From positions 1-64,000 of IMG/VR virus record IMGVR_UViG_3300011115_000716: a stretch of 64,000 nt of DNA; one strand, given 5' to 3'. Positions 7,569 to 14,022 of this stretch are shown piece by piece. Position 1 is the first letter of the stretch; each line of letters opens with the position of its first letter. The position numbers and the translations under genes were made by a program. The notes below the pieces were generated by a model. It had not been told where the DNA came from and did not search any database. It was given only the letters and a program-made list of their open reading frames with translations. Source of the DNA: a virus.

Positions 7569-8051
7569 TTAGAGAGACTTCTGTAGTGCTACTAGAGTCT
7601 CGTAAGCCCATTTAGCCTTACGGAACTCTTCTACGGTTCCCTCGTGAATGAAGAAGACCTCTTCCTGAGAAGCGCCTTTCTCCATCATGCGTGTCATTTC
7701 CCAAGCGCGTGCTCGTGCTTCCTTGCCCTTAGCCAAGAATACGAAGTACGGGTCTGTGGTACGACCTGCGGCAGTTTCGTCTTTCCAGATAGCCTCGGCT
7801 TCTGGGCAGGCGAATACAATAGCAAGACGGTTAGCCATCTTGCGGTTGTTGTTCATAGAGATAGCAAGGACTTCAGGGTTTACCTTAGTCTCGCTTACTG
7901 TGAACAGTGCCTTAGCGAAAGATGTAAGAGCAGCCTTGAAGTTCTCTGCCTTAGTCTTAGCGCCTTGGATTTGACGGGTTAGTGCGTCGCTGGTGCCCTT
8001 ATCGGCAGGTGATGCCAATAGGTCAAAAGCGTTAGAGTATCGTGTTGCCAC
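7569..8051 (-). CDS. Hypothetical protein
   Basis: 160 residues, largely helical and Ala/Lys/Glu rich. ATG is preceded by GGAGGT, six bases away, the best ribosome site in the leftward block. It is the first leftward gene after the divergence region and directly downstream of the duplicated leftward promoters, so probably early and well expressed. Codon use is closer to G/C-ending than its neighbours. Family unknown. Confidence 0.82.
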   Translation of the reverse strand: MATRYSNAFDLLASPADKGTSDALTRQIQGAKTKAENFKAALTSFAKALFTVSETKVNPEVLAISMNNNRKMANRLAIVFACPEAEAIWKDETAAGRTTDPYFVFLAKGKEARARAWEMTRMMEKGASQEEVFFIHEGTVEEFRKAKWAYETLVALQKSL

Positions 8052-8274
8052 GGTACACCTCCATTGTTGTAGTTGTATACCCTATGGAAGCGGTATAGAC
8101 GGCGGATGCCATCGCCCCCCTGCTGTGTCTCGCACACAGTAATACAAAGTAATTCCCATAAGGTCAGGGGGACCATACACACACAAAACCAAAACCATTG
8201 ACCAACTAGAACACCATAAGAAGCGGTGCCTGTATAGAACAACAGGTATAACCTAACTGACGGCATACCAAGTG

Positions 8275-8294
8275 TTTATAACAATTGGGATACA
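8275..8294 (-). promoter_or_regulatory. Leftward extended -10 promoter, distal to parS
   Basis: Minus strand reads TGTATCCC-NN-TTGTTATAAA, giving TG-N-TATAAA, an extended -10. No good -35. The conserved TGTATCCC upstream may be an activator or phage-specific box. Confidence 0.45.
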
Positions 8295-8382
8295 ACTGCC
8301 AAACACTAGGCGAGCAACTACACCCGAAACGGGCGTGTTGTTGTTGCCGACAATTAGATACTAACTGACGCCAGCCGAACCG

Positions 8383-8402
8383 ATTATAACAAAAGGGATA
8401 CA
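8383..8402 (-). promoter_or_regulatory. Leftward extended -10 promoter, proximal to parS
   Basis: Minus strand reads TGTATCCC-NN-TTGTTATAAT, a perfect extended -10 (TG-N-TATAAT), second copy of the repeat. It would drive 7569-8051 and perhaps genes beyond. Confidence 0.5.
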
Positions 8403-8476
8403 TTTATTTACATTTCAGGGAACTAATGCCCAGGTCAGACACGCCGTTGAGGCCACTAGATGTCAGGCAGTAGCCT

Positions 8477-8492
8477 AGTTTCACGTGAAACT
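8477..8492. promoter_or_regulatory. parS: parS-like palindrome
   Basis: AGTTTCACGTGAAACT is a perfect 16-bp palindrome whose inner 14 bases equal the core of the bacterial ParB site (consensus TGTTTCACGTGAAACA); only the outermost pair differs. It lies in the divergence region. No parA or parB gene is visible in the window, so host ParB would be the natural binder. Confidence 0.7.
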
Positions 8493-8496
8493 TATG

Positions 8497-8511
8497 CTTA
8501 AAACGCCCCTG
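8497..8511 (+). repeat. 15-bp repeat, copy 1
   Basis: CTTAAAACGCCCCTG, 20 bp upstream of the gene at 8532. An identical copy precedes the gene at 9239. Probably a shared upstream control or leader element. Confidence 0.5.
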
Positions 8512-8512
8512 C

Positions 8513-8525
8513 AGTATGGCATACT
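8513..8525 (+). promoter_or_regulatory. Inverted repeat overlapping the leader of the first rightward gene
   Basis: AGTATG-G-CATACT, six-base arms, ends six bases before ATG 8532. It could be an operator or a translational control site. The gene has no clear ribosome site here. Confidence 0.3.
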
Positions 8526-8531
8526 GGATGA

Positions 8532-8822
8532 ATGAGTGAAGAACGCGGTAAAATACCATGTCCTGGTTGTGGGGGGTATCTTCGCCTAAATAATGACACC
8601 CTAAGGTTTGCTCATGAAGGACCTCATGACCCAGATTGTAATTTTAAATCTGTTGAGCCTATAAACTTTCAAGTTATTACTGCTTATAAAAGGGGTATGT
8701 GGAGGTTTACTCCTGACGGTAAAGTAGAAAGAACACCGACTCCACCTATTAGTGGAGAACAGTTTGGTAATTCAGATAATGTCATTAACGTAGATTTTAA
8801 GAACAAAAAGCGTATAGAATAA
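8532..8822 (+). CDS. Small zinc-ribbon-like protein
   Basis: 96 residues. CPGCGG near residue 10 with His-rich GPHDPDC near 31-37 gives four potential metal ligands (two Cys, His, Cys). The rest is unknown. First rightward gene after the divergence region. An overlapping three-codon mini frame (ATG at 8528) sits just before the start. Confidence 0.72.
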   Translation: MSEERGKIPCPGCGGYLRLNNDTLRFAHEGPHDPDCNFKSVEPINFQVITAYKRGMWRFTPDGKVERTPTPPISGEQFGNSDNVINVDFKNKKRIE

Positions 8823-8841
8823 TATAAACAAAGGATTTATT

Positions 8842-9201
8842 ATGAAGCCACCTAAGAGTAGATACTCTCCAAAGCCACCAAAAGAGACTGTACTAGACAA
8901 AGTAAAAAAAGTTTCTAAAAACACTGTCGTTGGTGGAGCTCTAGGAGCTGCTGCAAGTATGGCTAAAGACAGACTTGCCGGTGAACCAAGCAGGCTTGAG
9001 ATTAAAGACAGAATTGGCGAAGACCCACTGGGCCTAGGCAATGGCCACATTTACTCTGGTGAAATAATCCCAGGAACAGGTGTTTACCCAGAACAAATGA
9101 TGCAAAATGCTGCTGACTGGGGGTTTAAGGCTGCGGCAGGTGTAGCGATTGTTAGCGGTCTTCACCATGCTCTCGGCAAGCAGTGGCGCAAAGGTAAGTA
9201 A
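8842..9201 (+). CDS. Hypothetical protein with hydrophobic Gly/Ala segments
   Basis: 119 residues with a basic Pro-rich N-terminus. Two Gly/Ala-rich hydrophobic stretches follow (about 33-45 and 94-108), which could insert in a membrane. ATG lies after AAAGGA. Family unknown. Confidence 0.72.
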   Translation: MKPPKSRYSPKPPKETVLDKVKKVSKNTVVGGALGAAASMAKDRLAGEPSRLEIKDRIGEDPLGLGNGHIYSGEIIPGTGVYPEQMMQNAADWGFKAAAGVAIVSGLHHALGKQWRKGK

Positions 9202-9209
9202 AACCTAAA

Positions 9210-9224
9210 CTTAAAACGCCCCTG
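9210..9224 (+). repeat. 15-bp repeat, copy 2
   Basis: Second exact copy of CTTAAAACGCCCCTG, 14 bp before ATG 9239. Confidence 0.5.
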
Positions 9225-9238
9225 TAAAGGATACTTGT

Positions 9239-10435
9239 ATGGCAAAAAAGCCAGAGGCAGACCCTAACGCGTTACTTTGCGTTACTTGTGATAAACAAGT
9301 AGAGAAGAACGACGTAGGCGAATTAGTCCACAAAAACCAAAACGTAAAAGACCATGAGGTCATTAAAGCTATTAAGTTTAGCGACTGGGCTGATAAACTC
9401 AATAAACTTCGTGGAATTAAGCCAGCAGAGCCTGTTAAAAAGGGTAAAAAGGGTGCAAAAGCTCCTACAGAAAAGAAATCTGACGCAAAACCAGGTCCTA
9501 AGCCTGCTGAATCAGAGAAAATCAAGCCAAAGTCCTTAGCACAGCGTAACAGACGCTATAAAAGAGCTGATATCGGTGTTGAAGGCTGGACTAAAGAGCA
9601 AAACGACAAAAAAGCAGCTATAGAAGCTAAAAAAGCTGAAGCAGAACGCACTCTTCCAGACCTTTATTACCACCGTATTAAAGGATTGCACTACCCAAAT
9701 GCTAATAGCATGACTCCAGTCATCAATCCGGCTACTAAAGAGATTGTTGTCCCTAAGACAGGGGCAATTACGGGTAAGTTTTCTGGAGTAATTCCTACAG
9801 ATACCTCAAAACCTAGCGAGGTTGCCGGTCAAGAGCACGTAGATACACATCCAGAACATGCCTGGGAGACTGCTGTAGACATCCGTAGCATTGAAAAGAC
9901 AGGGCAAGCGACCCCTCTAATTGGTCCTGGACCAGATGAAGGGTCTAACCGTAGCGGTCCGAGTCACGCATTCTTTGGTCAGATGGCCGATTGGGCTCGT
10001 GAGCACAAAAAACTCTTTGACCAAGCAGATAGGTATGAATACACATTAGCAAAACCTAGTCTAACCCTAACAACTGGTGTTAAGAACAGAGTGTTTACTC
10101 AACAAGACGCAATACAAAATCCAAACGCATGGATAGTAAAACGTCGTCTAAAGTTTTGTGCAGACTGTGCACCAACAGTACTAAACCCTGGAACAGGAAA
10201 AAGAGTAAGAAACCGTGCTCAATCTGTAACAAGACCTGCTCCACTAGAACTTCCTTCTGTAACATCATTACGTCAAGGAGGAAAAGACGATACTGTAATA
10301 GCTCAAAGAGGTAATTTAGGTTTAGTAAACAAAGATAAGCCAGGTCCAATTCCTGCAAGCATAGCCCCACGAGCACCAAGGACAGAGGGCTTTGAGGCAG
10401 GCAAAAGCGAAGCTACAGGGGCGCCCAAGGTTTAA
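9239..10435 (+). CDS. Hypothetical protein with two zinc-knuckle-like pairs
   Basis: 398 residues. CVTC near the N-terminus and CADC near residue 303 are the only Cys pairs, followed by a Lys/Pro/Ala-rich flexible stretch (about 60-105) and a long mixed region. No enzyme motif seen. Flexible, basic and modular, it may be a virion or DNA-associated protein. Family unknown. Confidence 0.75.
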   Translation: MAKKPEADPNALLCVTCDKQVEKNDVGELVHKNQNVKDHEVIKAIKFSDWADKLNKLRGIKPAEPVKKGKKGAKAPTEKKSDAKPGPKPAESEKIKPKSLAQRNRRYKRADIGVEGWTKEQNDKKAAIEAKKAEAERTLPDLYYHRIKGLHYPNANSMTPVINPATKEIVVPKTGAITGKFSGVIPTDTSKPSEVAGQEHVDTHPEHAWETAVDIRSIEKTGQATPLIGPGPDEGSNRSGPSHAFFGQMADWAREHKKLFDQADRYEYTLAKPSLTLTTGVKNRVFTQQDAIQNPNAWIVKRRLKFCADCAPTVLNPGTGKRVRNRAQSVTRPAPLELPSVTSLRQGGKDDTVIAQRGNLGLVNKDKPGPIPASIAPRAPRTEGFEAGKSEATGAPKV

Positions 10436-10478
10436 AAATCGTTAGGGCCGAAAAAAAGCCCGTCGTTGTGAGGATATT

Positions 10479-10796
10479 ATGGCTAGAAATACAGGTGACT
10501 TCCACCAGTATAAGTTCCAGTACTCCCCTGGATTGAGGGGAGAAGTTAACCACATAGTTACTGCTACTCATCCAGATAGCTCTGACCTTGTAGGTTATAT
10601 GGAATGGACAAAAGATACTGGAGAGACCAGGCATATTGAGGTAGATAAAGAACACCAACGCAAGGGCGTTGCCACAGGCATGTGGAACTTTGCAAAGAAT
10701 GTTGCAGCAAATAGCGAAGGCAAAATTAGACGTCCACAGCACAGCCGTGTTCAGACAAAGTCTGGTAAAGCATGGGTTAAAAAGGTTGGTAAGTAA
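10479..10796 (+). CDS. Short GNAT-like acetyltransferase
   Basis: 105 residues. The segment IEVDKEHQRKGVATGMWNFA fits GNAT motif A (a beta strand, then Q/R-x-x-G-x-A for acetyl-CoA pyrophosphate, then a helix). The domain is shorter than usual (about 140-150), so it may be a minimal or inactive version. Substrate unknown. It shares one base with the next gene. Confidence 0.65.
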   Translation: MARNTGDFHQYKFQYSPGLRGEVNHIVTATHPDSSDLVGYMEWTKDTGETRHIEVDKEHQRKGVATGMWNFAKNVAANSEGKIRRPQHSRVQTKSGKAWVKKVGK

Positions 10797-10993
10797 TGGC
10801 TAAAAACAGAGAGTACTGGGCTCGTAAAGAGCACTTTGAACGAACTGGTTCATGGCCAGAAACTCCAAAACAACGTGCGGCTAGAGAAGAGGGCCCTACA
10901 GAGGCCGCTCACCCGGTAGTTTCTTCTGCACAGCTGGACCAGGTCTCCAAAGTAGTAGAAGCATGGCACAAAGCAAACCCAGGATTTAGATAA
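10796..10993 (+). CDS. Small hypothetical protein
   Basis: 65 residues, hydrophilic and helical, starting at a TAATG overlap with the GNAT gene. N-terminus resembles a small DNA-associated helix (REYWARKEHFERTGSWPET). Family unknown. Confidence 0.65.
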   Translation: MAKNREYWARKEHFERTGSWPETPKQRAAREEGPTEAAHPVVSSAQLDQVSKVVEAWHKANPGFR

Positions 10994-11002
10994 TAGTTAA
11001 AC

Positions 11003-11031
11003 TTGACAAGTAGTCATTAAATATATAATAT
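11003..11031 (+). promoter_or_regulatory. Strong sigma70-like promoter
   Basis: TTGACA at 11003-11008, 17-bp spacer, TAATAT at 11026-11031 (a TATAAT with a 15-bp spacer also overlaps). It lies about 100 bp before the Hsp20 gene. The best promoter match in the rightward block. Confidence 0.65.
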
Positions 11032-11129
11032 AAATATAGATACGCCAATTGGGTATCGTAAACAATAGTCCGCCTTATGGGGACCACTCGCCAGATGGCG
11101 GACGCTTATCTACGTCTAAGGAGTAGAAA

Positions 11130-11651
11130 ATGCACATAGAACCATATCCACACGACCCGTGGGATAAACACAAAAAACCAAACCCATATGACCCATGGGA
11201 TAAACACGACAAGTGGCAAAAGCCAGTGCCCCCAAAGCCTGCGACAATTGCTGACTTGTTCCCCCGCCTAGACCGCCTTTCAATTGGCTGGTCTCCTATC
11301 CTTGACCAACTCAAGGAAATCACTGATACCAAACCAAGTTACCCTCCATACGACATTGTGTCGTTGAAGGATGACGTAAACCTACTCAACGTGGCCGTAG
11401 CAGGCTTCACACGGGACGAAATCACCGTAACCGTGCAGGAGTCCGTTTTAACCATTGAAGGCCGTCAGAGCGACAAACAGCGTGGTGAGGTAGTATACCA
11501 AGGTATTGCTACTCGTGACTTCAAACTAAACCTTGCTGTTGCTGAGTTCTGGGAAGTTACAGATGCCAAGCTTGAGAACGGTATGTTAACTATTCAATTC
11601 AACAGGGAACTTCCTGAAGAAAAAAAGCCGAAAGTCATTGACATCAACTAA
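11130..11651 (+). CDS. Hsp20 / alpha-crystallin small heat-shock protein
   Basis: 173 residues. Residues 70-173 form an alpha-crystallin domain: YDIVSLKDDVNLLNVAVAGF, then DEITVTVQESVLTIEG and a late GMLTIQFNRE strand. The first 45 residues are unusual: a duplicated PYPHDPWDKHKK / PYDPWDKHDK segment rich in His, Pro, Trp and Lys. Hsp20 proteins hold unfolding proteins as ATP-independent chaperones and are known in cyanophages and other environmental phages, often thought to help capsid or tail assembly. Here it has its own strong promoter. ATG follows AAGGAG. Confidence 0.9.
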   Translation: MHIEPYPHDPWDKHKKPNPYDPWDKHDKWQKPVPPKPATIADLFPRLDRLSIGWSPILDQLKEITDTKPSYPPYDIVSLKDDVNLLNVAVAGFTRDEITVTVQESVLTIEGRQSDKQRGEVVYQGIATRDFKLNLAVAEFWEVTDAKLENGMLTIQFNRELPEEKKPKVIDIN

Positions 11652-11715
11652 TCTTGGTGTAGACTAGTAACCTGGGGAAGTCAAGGCTTCCCCAGGTTTA
11701 GCATAGGAGAATAAA

Positions 11716-11823
11716 ATGGCAAAGCCAAAAGGTAACCGTAACGACAATCGCCCAAATGGTAAGGCTTCTAAAAAGTCCCCAAAGGTATTTGATGCAATTA
11801 AGCGTAAGCTAGTTAAGGCCTAA
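11716..11823 (+). CDS. Tiny basic protein (35 aa)
   Basis: ATG at 11716 with AGGAG five bases before. Product is Lys/Asn-rich with no hydrophobic core. Ends one base before the FmdB-like gene. Function unknown. Confidence 0.6.
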   Translation: MAKPKGNRNDNRPNGKASKKSPKVFDAIKRKLVKA

Positions 11824-11824
11824 G

Positions 11825-11998
11825 ATGCCTACCTATCAATACAAGTGTGAAACTTGTGAATCTACTGTTAGTCACGTAATGACTGTATCTGAAGAACGTA
11901 AAATGCCTGAATGCTTACCTTGTAAGAAAGATATGGTCAGAGTATTTTCTGCGCCTTCACTGACCTTTAAAGGTTCGGGATGGGGGTCTGACAGATGA
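11825..11998 (+). CDS. FmdB-like zinc-ribbon protein (57 aa)
   Basis: Starts MPTYQYKCETCES, then ECLPC, and ends FSAPSLTFKGSGWGSDR. This is the FmdB family pattern: YxYxC-xx-C, a second Cys pair, then a FKGSG motif. It probably binds one zinc. Function is unproven in phages. ATG overlap with the next gene. Confidence 0.8.
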   Translation: MPTYQYKCETCESTVSHVMTVSEERKMPECLPCKKDMVRVFSAPSLTFKGSGWGSDR

Positions 11999-12330
11999 TT
12001 CCTTCAACAATTAAGATAGGTACCCAAGTTTGGACTATCGTAGAGCACACGTCTAAAGAAGATGGGATGCTTTATGAAGATAACTATGGGTACACTCTAG
12101 AACGTCGTAACATGATTGTTCTTGATAAAGATGCTTCTGATACCCGTAAGAAACAAGTACTGATGCATGAAATACTACACGCTATTCGTTTTACTTTCTT
12201 TACTGGAAGTAAAATGAACCCTAAGCTAAACTTTGAAGATACAGAGCACTATTTCATTGGTATGTATGAAGAAACGTTACTTATGGTGTTTAAAGACAAC
12301 CCACAGCTTTTAGAGTACTTAATTAGTTAG
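11995..12330 (+). CDS. ImmA/IrrE-like zincin metallopeptidase
   Basis: 111 residues with HEILHAIRF at 58-66 (HExxH zinc site) in a helix after a small N-terminal beta region. Downstream FEDTEHYF could supply the third ligand. Proteins of this shape often cleave HTH regulators to switch phage or mobile-element genes on, but a target is not apparent. ATG overlaps the FmdB stop. Confidence 0.7.
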   Translation: MIPSTIKIGTQVWTIVEHTSKEDGMLYEDNYGYTLERRNMIVLDKDASDTRKKQVLMHEILHAIRFTFFTGSKMNPKLNFEDTEHYFIGMYEETLLMVFKDNPQLLEYLIS

Positions 12331-12444
12331 TAGTTGCCCAACACAAACATCTATGCTAAGGTCTTACCTATAACTTAATAGAGAATGTCACTTAGACAAT
12401 AAACGACCCCAGTACTAACTACCCAGGAAAGGTAAGGTCGCCAA

Positions 12445-12972
12445 ATGAAAAAGTACGTAATAATAGCCAGCATAATTTTAACATTAGCTGGTTGTTCTGC
12501 ATCAGCATCACTTGCTGTTTCACAGGACACATCCGTAACAAAGCAACATCAAATAAAACAACCAACTTTAATTGAGATAGGTAAAGCACACCGCAATACC
12601 ACTCAAATGAAAAAGGTTATCAAGTACCTAGAAACTCGTGTAGGAAAAACTTCTTATGTGTTTTCAGGTGCCAGTCCCCGTGGATGGGACTGTTCAGGTC
12701 TAGTTCGTTGGACTTATGAACGATTCGGTATTGAACTACCACATTCAGCAAATAAACAAGGTCATCTAGGTAAACGTGTTCACACACCTAAACTGGGAGA
12801 TATTGTGGTGTTTGCCTATAATGATTCTACTAATTTCTATCATGCCGCTATTTATATTGGCAATGGCAAAATAATTAATGCACACTATGGAGCACATTCT
12901 ACAATCATTCAACCCCTTACCGATTACAAAAATAATCAAATAAGGTTTGTGAGAGTAGTCAAAACTCTATAG
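12445..12972 (+). CDS. NlpC/P60 cysteine peptidase, probable lipoprotein
   Basis: 175 residues. N-terminus is a lipoprotein signal: Lys-Lys, hydrophobic stretch, then lipobox LAGC with Cys17. The catalytic domain runs from about 55 to 175, with catalytic Cys83 in WDCSGLVRW, His133 in HAAIYIGNG and His147 as third residue. NlpC/P60 enzymes cut D-Glu to diaminopimelate bonds in peptidoglycan peptides. A phage lipoprotein in this family could act at the membrane face of the wall during lysis or block superinfection. AGGAAAGG ribosome site. A terminator follows. Confidence 0.88.
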   Translation: MKKYVIIASIILTLAGCSASASLAVSQDTSVTKQHQIKQPTLIEIGKAHRNTTQMKKVIKYLETRVGKTSYVFSGASPRGWDCSGLVRWTYERFGIELPHSANKQGHLGKRVHTPKLGDIVVFAYNDSTNFYHAAIYIGNGKIINAHYGAHSTIIQPLTDYKNNQIRFVRVVKTL

Positions 12973-12977
12973 ACAAG

Positions 12978-13016
12978 TAGCCCCATCAGTTTAGGCTGGT
13001 GGGGCTATTTCTTTAT
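12978..13016 (+). terminator. Rho-independent terminator
   Basis: 12-bp stem TAGCCCCATCAG/CTGGTGGGGCTA with loop TTTAGG, then TTTCTTTAT. Six bases after the NlpC/P60 stop. Confidence 0.8.
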
Positions 13017-13049
13017 GTCATACTTAATATGACTTTAAAGGAGTTACTA

Positions 13050-13316
13050 ATGGCTTTATGTTGCACAAGTGGGGTCCAACTAAAAAACATCGGGCATATG
13101 CATAAGATGCTTGAAGGTGGGTTAACTGATGACACTCGTCCTTATAGCGCGACACCTTATGGAGATAAGACTAAAAAAGCTATGGGTGAAAACAGCTCTT
13201 TTGATGGACGTGGCATTGGTGATAGAAGAGATGATGCAGGCGGAGTAAAACCTGCATCAGAAACAGACTACACAAAGACTACTGTTAAAGCTACTGACCC
13301 TGGATTCTATAACTAA
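13050..13316 (+). CDS. Hypothetical protein
   Basis: 88 residues from ATG 13050, chosen because AAAGGAG is six bases upstream; an upstream GTG frame lies over the terminator. Contains CC near residue 4 and is otherwise hydrophilic, Gly/Asp/Lys rich. Shares one base with the next gene. Confidence 0.65.
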   Translation: MALCCTSGVQLKNIGHMHKMLEGGLTDDTRPYSATPYGDKTKKAMGENSSFDGRGIGDRRDDAGGVKPASETDYTKTTVKATDPGFYN

Positions 13317-13669
13317 TGATTAACAGAAGAATAGCTCCAGATAGAACTAAGGGAATGTTTGCGGGTATGCTTGCAGAAATTGGTAATTACTTATCTGGGA
13401 ATATTGCTCAGAATAGTAGAGTTACTTATCCTAGTACCCCACAGTATTCAGGAACTGCTGCCATTGATACATTGGGAAAAGATGCTTGGATTAATTTTCC
13501 TGCGAGAGTAACGACTCAAGCAGCAACTTCTAACCCAGCATTGATGGACCCAGGTTCAAACCTAGATGCTGTAAACCAAAACATGTCTCTAGCTCAACGA
13601 GCTGGATTAGATGGAAACATTGCTACTGGTGACCCACAAGGTGTTGGTTATATGGCCAGTGGAATTTAA
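13316..13669 (+). CDS. Hypothetical protein, possibly virion
   Basis: 117 residues, Gly/Ala/Asn/Gln rich with no enzyme motif. Composition resembles small virion or capsid-associated proteins. TAATG overlap start. Confidence 0.6.
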   Translation: MINRRIAPDRTKGMFAGMLAEIGNYLSGNIAQNSRVTYPSTPQYSGTAAIDTLGKDAWINFPARVTTQAATSNPALMDPGSNLDAVNQNMSLAQRAGLDGNIATGDPQGVGYMASGI

Positions 13670-13717
13670 AAAAATAAAGTATCCTTATATAGAAAACACA
13701 ATCTCCTCACTAATTTG

Positions 13718-13745
13718 TTTACAAGTTGTAGCAATTTAATATTAG
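13718..13745 (+). promoter_or_regulatory. Possible promoter before holin-like gene
   Basis: TTTACA, 16-bp spacer, TATTAG, about 14 bp before the ATG at 13759. Weak match but well placed in a gene gap. Confidence 0.3.
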
Positions 13746-13758
13746 TTAGAGGTCCTAA

Positions 13759-14022
13759 ATGAAACTTACTGGAAATGTCCTTCTTAGAATTTTGGCGACG
13801 TTTGTCGCGTCCGCACTTGGCGTTATCGGTGCTGGTTCCCTTGGTGGTGTGGCTCCCGCTACTGCTGCCCTTGTTGGCGGTATTTTGGCTGTCGCTAAGG
13901 TAATTGAACGTTTGTCTCTTGCTTTCCTAGAGGATGGCAAACTATCTAACGCTGAAATCAATGCTGCCTTCCAGCAGTCTCTTCAGCTAAAGAATGTAAA
14001 AGAAGAAGAGCCAAAGAAGTAA
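13759..14022 (+). CDS. Holin-like small membrane protein
   Basis: 87 residues. Hydrophobic residues 5-48 form one long or two short membrane helices (Ala/Gly/Leu/Val rich), followed by a helical acidic/basic tail with a DGKLSNAEINAAF segment. Size and position, beside a PA14 surface protein and near M23 endolysin genes, fit a holin, which would form membrane lesions to time lysis. ATG has AGAGGT upstream. Shares one base with the next gene. Confidence 0.6.
   Translation: MKLTGNVLLRILATFVASALGVIGAGSLGGVAPATAALVGGILAVAKVIERLSLAFLEDGKLSNAEINAAFQQSLQLKNVKEEEPKK

Larger units (their letters stand above)
8253..8402. repeat. Diverged direct repeat, period 108 bp
   Basis: CTAACTGACG occurs at 8253-8262 and 8361-8370, and TTATAACAA-NN-GGGATACA at 8276-8294 and 8384-8402. 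Both pairs have the same 108-bp offset, so this is one duplicated control block whose spacer has diverged. Confidence 0.7.
8052..8531. other. 480-bp divergence region between leftward and rightward genes
   Basis: No credible gene. It contains two leftward promoter-like motifs 108 bp apart, the repeat that carries them, a parS-like palindrome, a short inverted repeat before the first rightward gene and one copy of a 15-bp repeat. This layout is typical of a control or partition/replication region. Confidence 0.75.

Noticed and set aside
7979-8403. Two overlapping leftward open frames in the divergence region
   Set aside because: They overlap the start of the 8051 gene and the promoter repeats, have no ribosome site and odd composition.
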